DNA of 64,000 bases from Gordius sp. MW1 (lineage: Eukaryota > Nematomorpha > Gordioida > Gordea > Gordiidae): NCBI GenBank assembly GCA_964036665.1, contig OZ038532.1, positions 7,316,001-7,380,000 of the forward strand, read 5' to 3'. Positions 56,525-64,000 of this stretch are shown here, piece by piece. The notes below the pieces were generated by a model. That model saw nothing but the letters and a program-made list of their open reading frames with translations. It made no database searches and was not told where the DNA came from. The translations under genes and the position numbers were made by a program. Numbering within the stretch: the first letter of the stretch is position 1; each line of letters begins with the position of its first letter.

Positions 56525-56698
56525 TAGTGTTGTAAAAACGGCTGGGTTTTGTTTGGTCGACTATTGGTTTCAGTGATTAAGCATAAACAGACACTGTTTA
56601 TGCGACTTAGAAAAACAGACCAAAAAACCTTCGGTTTATATTTAATCGACTAAAACCAAAGATCAACCAAACAAAACCCAGCCGTTTTTACAACAAAA
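56525..56698. mobile_element. hAT-type MITE with perfect 8-bp target duplication
   Basis: Inverted ends TAGTGTTGTAAAAACGGCTG and (right, inverted) GTTGTAAAAACGGCTGGGTT extend over about 35 bases. GTGCCCGC flanks both sides (56517-56524, 56699-56706). 174 bases, non-coding. An 8-base duplication fits hAT. Confidence 0.87.
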
Positions 56699-56769
56699 GT
56701 GCCCGCCTTGATCTACCTGTAAATCTAAATGAACGATGGTTGCTTGCCCGGCCCCAAGCTGAGAGGGCC

Positions 56770-57684
56770 CGACTTTTTGGATGTTTAATCTTTATTTTTA
56801 ATTGCAAATAAGATTGGTAAATTTTTTTTGGCAGCTTTACCCCCCCCCCCCCCCCCTTAAGAAAATCCTAGCTACGCGCCTGAAGATTTGTAAAATATTT
56901 TAGCATATTATGTTTGAGAGTTTAGATTTTAATGTAGAATATTTTTTAAAGACATCATTTCAGATAGAGCTACAACTCAAGTTAAATGAAATACAAAATC
57001 AATTTTTTAAATTGGAGGGTGCAACGATTACAAACACTACCAACGTTTTTTACTTTAAATTTTGTATTCGCCCACATTTAATAAAACGTAACCTTTTATA
57101 ACATTGCAATATCTTTTCTTAATTTAAAAATATTATCCCTAATTGTATAATAATATTTTATTTTGTTGAGGGAGATGGCATCTCATTAGTGTATTCAAGG
57201 TTCTTTCCTCTTTTAAACCTCTTTCCATACCCCCTTACTAAAGTAACTAAACAAAGCTTTAACTTACCTCCCGGCCCTTTTTCCATATTTTTTAAATAAA
57301 TTTCATGATTATATAGCTTGATTACCTTAATATTTTTGAACCGGTTATTAATGTTGAAATTGACGAAGCGAAAAGTAGGAACGGGTTCCTATATTTCGGA
57401 CTACAGGGCTCATCAAAAATAATAGATTTTTAGCTAAAAGAGTGGGTTAAATGTATGAAAGAATTTTGATACATTGAATCAAATTTAGCCGAACAATTGG
57501 TTTGTCTAATCTAGCTACATAGAATTGTCGCGATGAGAAAAGTTTTAACAAAAAACATTAAACCTATTCCAGAACGCTTATCCCCTAAACCATCACTCAG
57601 GATAGAAATTTGATTGTCCTTCAAATCATCCTTTTTAAAGAAATTTCATTACGCGAGTTTTATTTAATGCTTACGACACTCTGA
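56770..57684. other. AT-rich non-coding stretch
   Basis: A poly-C run and CTAGCTACGCGCC scrap near 56840-56880 come from the poly-C MITE family. No gene was recognised. Confidence 0.45.
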
Positions 57685-57821
57685 CATGTGCATAGCCAAG
57701 GGGGCCCTCTAAATCCAAAAATTTGTTGAAATTTATTGAAAATATGGCTAAAATTTCAAAAAATGATCATTATGCCCCTCCCTAAATCATTATCGCCCAC
57801 CTCATGTTGGCTACGCCCATG
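57685..57821. mobile_element. Palindromic CGTAGCC MITE, copy 4
   Basis: It runs from CATGTGCATAGCC to GGCTACGCCCATG. Flanks CACTCTGA and CACTCAAA agree at six of eight positions. It lies about 100 bases 3' of the YJU2 stop codon. Confidence 0.72.
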
Positions 57822-57924
57822 CACTCAAAATTATAAACAAAAAAAACATATATATATAACAAATTAATATAATAATATATTTTGACGATTATATAAATAG
57901 GCGAAGTCAACGAATAATTTTTAA

Positions 57925-60556
57925 TCAGGAATCGCTATCTTGACTGGTGGAACCTTCGGAATCGCCGTACGATACTAGCAAATTGTCTCGCTTATTAGAC
58001 GGTCCTGGACCCGATATATTTGTGCTCTTGGTGGGGTTAGTACTTTTGCTTTGCACCAATTTTGACAAGAAAGCCTTTCTACTAACCACCACAGGCGCAT
58101 TCGACAAGATATTTGTAGCATTCAGTTTTTCCTGCAATCCATTTTCGTCCTTTTTATCAATATCCTAGATATAAAATCGTGATTTCATCAGGCGCGTTAA
58201 AAAAACTAAAGTTAAAAATAGATGGAAAAGGATAGTTCAGTATGTCATACACTAGTGTTGTAAAAAGGGCTGGGTTTCATTTGGTCGACAATGGTTCAAC
58301 TAAGCCTAGAGGTAGACTCTCTCTTAAATGTCATTATATCTTAAATGTCTATCATAAAAGTATCAAATGATGATACTTTTATATAAGTCATATGTAATAA
58401 TAATTACATTTAGGAAGTATTAAATGTCATTACCTCTTGAGTGTCTATCTTAAAAGTATAAGAAAGATGATTATGTACATAAGTCATATGGTCTGTTTTT
58501 CAAATTTCGACTAAGCCTAGAGGTTGACTAAATAATGTTTAGTCGACTGAAACCAAAGGACGACCAAACAAAACCCAGCCGTTTTTACAACACTATTAAA
58601 CACAATGTCTGTTAATTAAGTTCCACTGTAGAATAGCATTAAAATTTATATCAACCTAGCGTGTTAGAGTAATGCTGCGTGCGATATAATATTAAAATTA
58701 CCGGGGCTAGTGATGTATTAAGGGAATTTTGGTTCGTGGGATTCGGACTAGGCTCTTCGTAATCATCATCATCATCATCTAATCGCCTTATGTTACGTGC
58801 TTTTTTCTCGGCCAATATTTCCCTATTATAAAAGTGGAATCAAGAATATAACTGATACCAAATGGGTGATTAGAGATTAGTTTGAAAGTATTAGTTGCTG
58901 CTTTCGTGTCATAGGCTAATATTGTAAAGACACTGACATGATCATAGCCAGAATTTGGATTAAGGAGAAGGCAAAATGGCAATTTTATTTATCTAAAAAT
59001 CTAATTAATTAGGATTGGGGGGGGGGGGGGGTAGCTACCACTTTCTAACTACGCTATGCTATGCTCCTTATAAAATATATAAATTCTTAATCAGCCTAAA
59101 ATATAATTCAACTAATTAAATCCAAAGTTTTTAACAGCGTGGGTAATTAAACTTGGGATGCAGGGTAAAACATAGATTTAGCTCAATAAAAACAAACTTA
59201 ACAACCCTAAAATTGTTCCTACACATAAGTCTACTTCAAAATTGTGCAATATAATTGAACATGGTCCTTCAATACATTATTGCAACTGAATACTGCAAAA
59301 TTTACTTAAACAATATTTCGTCTTCTTGATCAGCACTCAAGCCAGAACGTTCTCCTTGATACAGCTTGCTTTCAATGCGTTTACTCAGATCCGAGTGCTG
59401 CTTAAGCAAGGCATCATAATCTACACTAGATTGACGGGCATTTAATTCTTTCAGTTCTTCCAACGTCTCTAATAGTTCCATTTCTCTCTGTGAATCTTTT
59501 GTCCTATTTTCCAGGATCTAAATTAAATAAAAAATATTTAAGGATCTGGTGGTAAAGAAGGTAAAAGTGATTTTATAATTCAGACCAAAATAATACCTAA
59601 AAGTTTTATTATGTTTCAATAGATGTTAAAATAACACTAATTTCAATCATAATTAAAACTATTGCTTTAACCCTAACCAAAATCAATTGTTATTTGCTAA
59701 AGTCAACAGGATTTATAGGTAAAAACTCTGACCTTCATTGGATTTTGCATTTCTTCTTGTTCTCTTAAGGCTTTGGCATCCTCCATTTTACGTGCTGTTG
59801 TTTCAGCTTCAAAATTTCTTGTAGCACCATGCTCAATTGCATAATCTGTGTTTTCTGGGTCAGTCTAGGAGCATTATAATATTTTCTAAGCATAAATAAA
59901 CATACCTTGTAAGTTATCTCAGCCAAACATCTTGTGCAACGTATGTAAAATCTATAAATTTCTAACCCTAAATAATTCTCCCCCTTCACAGTTTCTTTTC
60001 TTGAATTGAATTTTTTGCCTTTATATATAAATTCTCCACATGTTTTGCACCTATATAAATTAATTAGTTTTATATTGAACAAAATTGATAGCAAGTAAAT
60101 TAAACTTTAATTAGATGAAAAAATATAATTTAAAGATACAGTTAAGAAAATACATAATATCATGGCATAATAAATGTTGGTTGAAACTCAATACTGCTTG
60201 CATACACAGGATTTCTCAATTTTATAAACTAAATATGCAATAATTGTGTATATTTAATTTTAATAAATAAAATTATCTAAATAAATGTTGCAGCTGAACA
60301 ATAACTATTATAGTTCATCAAATTTCAATAATATACAATTTAGCATTCGTTTTATAAAGATGTGTTGTATGTTAAAGTATAATTTTGACCTCATATTAAA
60401 AGGAGCCATTGTTCTTATCTGATATTGTCTATACTTATCAAGCCTAAGTTTCGGTATTAAAGCTGGGTTGAAATCAGGTGGATAGTATTTCTATAAAAAA
60501 TAATTATATAGGATTCTTTATAATAAACTTACATTTAACACTTTGCGCTCGGACAT
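57925..60556 (-). CDS. YJU2: Splicing factor YJU2 (CCDC94) homologue
   Basis: Seven exons on the minus strand with consistent GT-AG phases: 60533-60556, 60390-60490, 59906-60050, 59733-59864, 59306-59517, 58702-58822 and 57925-58164. The product is 324 residues, the same size as animal YJU2. It starts [15 protein letters not shown]. Zinc-binding CxxC pairs lie at C-K-T-C-G-E and [11 protein letters not shown], and T-D-P-E-N-T-D-Y with E-H-G-A-T-R-N-F follows: the diagnostic CWC16-family block. A charged coiled-coil (about residues 120-200) then precedes a variable acidic and serine-rich tail. YJU2 joins the Prp19-related spliceosome in the nucleus and promotes the first splicing step at the branch site. 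The last intron holds a hAT MITE. Start and stop are both certain. Confidence 0.96.
58254..58595. mobile_element. hAT-type MITE in the last YJU2 intron
   Basis: Ends TAGTGTTGTAAAAAGGGCTG and CCGTTTTTACAACACTA. Flanking octamers TCATACAC and TTAAACAC agree at six of eight. The core carries a degenerate direct repeat (TTAAATGTC…AAGTCATATG twice). It does not touch the splice sites. Confidence 0.78.
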
Positions 60557-60608
60557 TTTAGCAGAAAGTATATGACTGCAATTTGGTACTAAATATCATA
60601 CGTTCTCA

Positions 60609-60943
60609 TCAATATAAAAATGAAACTATGTGTGTGTGTGTGTATATATGCCGCCACCAATTTTAAAAAACTACCAGACCGATTTGGCTTAAAATTTTAG
60701 AGTTTTTTCCTGACACTCCGGAGCATGTTTTAAGATTTGTTTGAGCCAAATCGTTATAATAGTTTTCGAGTATTCGTACGCGTTGCACTGTATACGGAAA
60801 TAGAACAATAGAAGTAGAACATATAGACATCAAACTTTATTTTTACTTCAATAACCGCTTTATCATCATATTTGCTTTAAAATTCCAACATAATTTAATA
60901 CACCCGGGTAAATGGCAAAACAACGTTTGCCGGGTTCATCTAG
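60609..60943 (+). mobile_element. Short non-autonomous Helitron, copy 2
   Basis: TC at the 5' end after A; CTAG at the 3' end before T; nearly identical to copy 1 at 16515, including the TG microsatellite. It starts about 50 bases upstream of the YJU2 start codon, so it may overlap that gene's promoter. Confidence 0.8.
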
Positions 60944-60957
60944 TACTCTAATAAAAC

Positions 60958-61219
60958 AATGCCCTATCAACTCGCCGAAAACATTCTTTCCAGTATACAC
61001 TGGGACATTTAAGATTATCACCCCATTATTATAAAGAAAGCCCTAAATTGAGTACATTTTGTCATAATTATCCATTTTATTATAAAAAATACCTAAATTA
61101 TAACTTTAATTCGAAATTGCATGATTAATATGCTTTCTTATTGGGGGACATTTTCTAATTGGGGGACATTCTTTAACATTGGGTCATTCGATTCGGCAAG
61201 ATTCAGTTGACGGGCCACC
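60958..61219. mobile_element. Mutator-like MITE with 9-bp target duplication, copy 2
   Basis: Ends ATGCCCTATCAACTCGCCGA and CAGTTGACGGGCCAC. The 9-base direct repeat TAATAAAAC flanks it (60949-60957, 61220-61228). The Helitron ends only 14 bases to its left. Confidence 0.82.
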
Positions 61220-61228
61220 TAATAAAAC

Positions 61229-61515
61229 CATAGACTGCCGAACAGCTAATAATATTTCAGCAAATATAGCAAGCGCCATTTTGTTGGAATTGTAATCAAA
61301 CAATAGAATTTAGCATAATTTATTGTTCTAATTTACTTATTTTTTTATTAATTTATAAATTAAGCCATTAGTCTTATTTATTTTCTTCAATATTTTATTG
61401 TGGAGAAGTATAAATATACCTGTTGTTGAGTTTTCCTACAATATGGCAGCTATTTTGGTCTATGAATAATTTTAATAGTAGCTGTTCCGCAGTTTATGGT
61501 TTATTAGTCTATGTA
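61229..61515. mobile_element. Possible P-related MITE
   Basis: Inverted words CATAGACTGCCGAACAGCTA at the left and TAGCTGTTCCGCAGTTTATG with GTCTATG at the right. CATAGACT is also the terminus seen at the P-element relic, and GCGCCATTTTG follows as there. No clear target duplication. Confidence 0.4.
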
Positions 61516-61902
61516 GGTTATAGAGTTAAAGAGTACTTATAGCAGTTTCAAGCTTGCATTGTTGTCAAGCAAAGTTTCAAAGAAACAAAATCGAGGGGGA
61601 AAATGGCCCCAATTCAATATTGCTCAAAATGTTTGCCCTCCCCTACTTTGAAAAAATATAATTGCATTCAAGGGTACAATCTTGCGCCATCCGTTATGCT
61701 TGCCCCCATTTAAATTTTAAAAAAACCTTGGTGTTAACTTTTTTCTTTGTAAAGTGTTTCATACAAATATAAATATATTATTTTTGACTGGACATTTGTT
61801 TGATTCAAAGAGTTTTATTAACTAAGTAATAATAAATTTAAAAATCGATTAAATTGTAGGTTTTGGACTCTGAAGTAAATATCTGGAAAGGAATCTTTAG
61901 GA

Positions 61903-62990
61903 GGTCAGCTCGCCTTTTCAAAAATTCTAGCCCGTCCGAGCCCTTACGTATTTTTTTTTGAGCACTTCAGGCCCGTCTGTTCCCATTTGAAAACTTTTAG
62001 GGCCGGCCCAGGCACGTCCGTAATTTTTTTTATGCATTGCAAGCCTGGCCCCTCCGGATGGCTTGTTAGGCCATACTTATTCATAAATCTATAATGCAAC
62101 ATTTATTGCGATTTATAGGTATTATTAATAAGTTATTCCGAGAAGTTGAATAGGTGGATATTTTTAAAGATTGTTATCCACACCTTGACCCGTAAAATAG
62201 GCAAATTTTTTTATTAGTGACTTTGAGTTTTGTGATTTGTTTGAGTTGTAAATAAGACTTTTTGAAGGTTATCATTTATAAATTTGAATGAAGGCTAATC
62301 GTTAAAGATCTTTGAGTAATTAGATATCCGTGTCTATAGTTGGGCCCACAGTCATTTCTAAATGTAATTTCAATCTGGAATTTGGCACATTAATTTTGAA
62401 TTGCATTAAAAAGTATCTTAATTTTTAAAAAAGAAATTGACACATTAGATGATAGTATAAAAAAAACTTTACGAGTGGTATTCCTGCGCAGATTACTCAT
62501 ACTTTTTTGATGCATCTTCTTCGTGTTTACGAAGCTACCTTAAAAAGTTATCTAATATAAAATAAAATAAAATATAAGCAAACTTTTAAAAAATATAGCA
62601 CGAAATGCAAAAAGAATGTGAAGGTAAGAATGTTCCTAAATAAGTGCAATGATTAAATAAATATAAGCAACATTTCCATTTCCATTTTCTTATACTGATT
62701 AAGACCATGTATATATAATATATTATGTCATAATAATGTTTTTGTTTAAATATCAAATATTCATATCTAGAAACAAAATTTATAAAAATACTTTGTGATT
62801 GGGTTAAATTATATATAAATTCCAGTACTTTTTACTGAATTTTAGGCCCGTTCGAGCCGGTTATCAAACTTGTTTAGCCGACCCGAGTCTGTTTTCACAC
62901 TTTTTTGGCCCGCCCAAGCCCCACCGGTTAAAATATTTTATTTCAAAGCCCGTTCGTACTCACCGTGGGCCGGGCCTGATCGTGCAGATT
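61903..62990. repeat. GC-rich GCCCG repeat pair, third copy
   Basis: Left arm 61903-62070 (GCCCGTCCGAGCCC, GGGCCGGCCCAGGCACG) and right arm 62843-62990 (GCCCGTTCGAGCCGG, GGGCCGGGCCTGATCG) flank an AT-rich core of about 770 bases with no coding content. Confidence 0.5.
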
Positions 62991-63290
62991 TATAGTCTAA
63001 AGATTTGTGATTATATGCAAAATTTTACAAATGGCATCATAAGATAAAGTGTTCCACACCGCGAGCAAGGTGGTGTAACTGATCAAAACAAATGCCACAA
63101 AAGTGGGACTATGACTAATATATGACGAAAAGATAATATATAATAATTTTTTAATGCAGCTTGAATATTATAAATATGTTGCTTGGCTGATGGAAATTAG
63201 TGTAAAATAGATTTAATTTGAACTCTATATCTGTAGTTTTTTGGATATTTTTTAATATTAGTATAATTTAATTACTGATACTATAATAAA

Positions 63291-63440
63291 CTAGATGAAC
63301 CCGGCAAACATTGTTTTGCTATTTACCCGGGTGTATTAGTTTATGTTGGAATTTTAGGGCATATATGATGATAAAGCGGTTATTTAAGTAAAAATAAAGT
63401 TTGATGTCTATATGTTCTACTTCTATTGTTCTATTTCCGT
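63291..63440 (-). mobile_element. Helitron 3' fragment, copy 3
   Basis: On the minus strand it ends GGGTTCATCTAG before T, as in copies 1 and 2. The 5' half is missing. Confidence 0.72.
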
Positions 63441-63703
63441 ATGTGCAAAACCTTAGAGGTCGTAACTGAAGGTAAGCACTAAGGTCTAATCTTTAAAAGA
63501 ATTAAGAACCTTTAAATTAGCAAAAACCATTTCGATTCAAAGTAGGGGTTATTAAACATCTATCAACCATTTATAACGTTATTGACCTTATCAACCCAAA
63601 TAAAAGGTATTAGACGGGTAGGACAAAACGAGTAATTGCTTCCGAGTGACCCTTATCGAAAAAACGTAATCATTCAAACAACCTAATTTTTCACGAAAAA
63701 TAT

Positions 63704-64000
63704 TTAACTATATTCCACTTTAATTCTATCAATGTTATAATGCCACAGTCTCCCGTCGTACTGACCATCACAATCAACATAACCAGGGGTCGTAGGCTTA
63801 TTATCGAAAACCTTTGCCCCTAACACCGAGGTTGGCTCATTAACTGAGTCCATTGCCTCATTAATAACAACCAAGGATTTATGCTCGTGTAAAGATGCTA
63901 CCTTGAAACCGGGTGTTGCATGGCCATCAGCATAATTAATTACACAATTGATTTTCATATTTCTATCACTATAGTTTTTTTTACCAATGTCCCACCAATT
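63704..64000 (-). CDS. C-terminal coding exon of an unknown protein, cut by the window edge
   Basis: The frame is open from the window edge at 64000 down to a stop at 63704, 98 codons, with no start needed: an in-frame ATG at 63958 is preceded by N-W-W-D-I-G-K-K-N-Y-S-D-R-N, still open. The composition is balanced and unlike the AT-rich surroundings, with many glycines, aspartates and tryptophans (YVDCDGQYDGRLWHYNIDRI near the end), which supports real coding. No signal peptide, membrane segment or known motif is visible. The family was not recognised. Confidence 0.5.
   Translation of the reverse strand, partial: NWWDIGKKNYSDRNMKINCVINYADGHATPGFKVASLHEHKSLVVINEAMDSVNEPTSVLGAKVFDNKPTTPGYVDCDGQYDGRLWHYNIDRIKVEYS

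Overview
This is nuclear DNA of an invertebrate animal. It is very AT-rich, its genes have several exons with GT-AG introns, and it holds many transposon types (Gypsy LTR elements, a LINE, P, hAT, Helitron/Helentron-like elements, MITEs and tandem satellites). The phylum cannot be fixed from the sequence alone. Nothing bacterial or plasmid-like is present.

Host genes. Two secreted single-domain Kunitz proteins lie on the + strand (1940-2952 and 16887-17678). They share exon structure and intron phase, so they look like a tandem duplicate pair later pushed apart by a transposon pile-up. A six-exon calexcitin / sarcoplasmic-calcium-binding-protein-like EF-hand gene runs on the - strand (25201-19947). 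A complete seven-exon homologue of the spliceosomal step factor YJU2 (CCDC94) runs on the - strand (60556-57925). A coding exon of unknown function enters from the right edge (64000-63704, - strand).

Transposon blocks. At 3.3-15.8 kb a P-element relic is split by a Helentron-like element, which is itself split by a nearly intact Gypsy element and by a TRIM-like LTR element; the TRIM is split by a second Helentron-like element. At 37.8-41.1 kb a 151-bp satellite array is split by a small internally deleted Gypsy element. At 42.4-43.5 kb lies a truncated Helentron-like copy. At 44.0-55.7 kb a 125-130-bp satellite array is split by a LINE with a 16-bp target duplication, and the LINE is split by another Helentron-like element and a second Gypsy element. 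Because each insertion can be removed to give back the interrupted sequence, the order of events can be read directly.

Elsewhere there are short MITEs with clear target duplications (8-bp hAT-like, 9-bp Mutator-like), three short Helitron relics ending in CTAG, and GC-rich palindromic repeat pairs. Most of 25-38 kb is plain AT-rich intergenic DNA.
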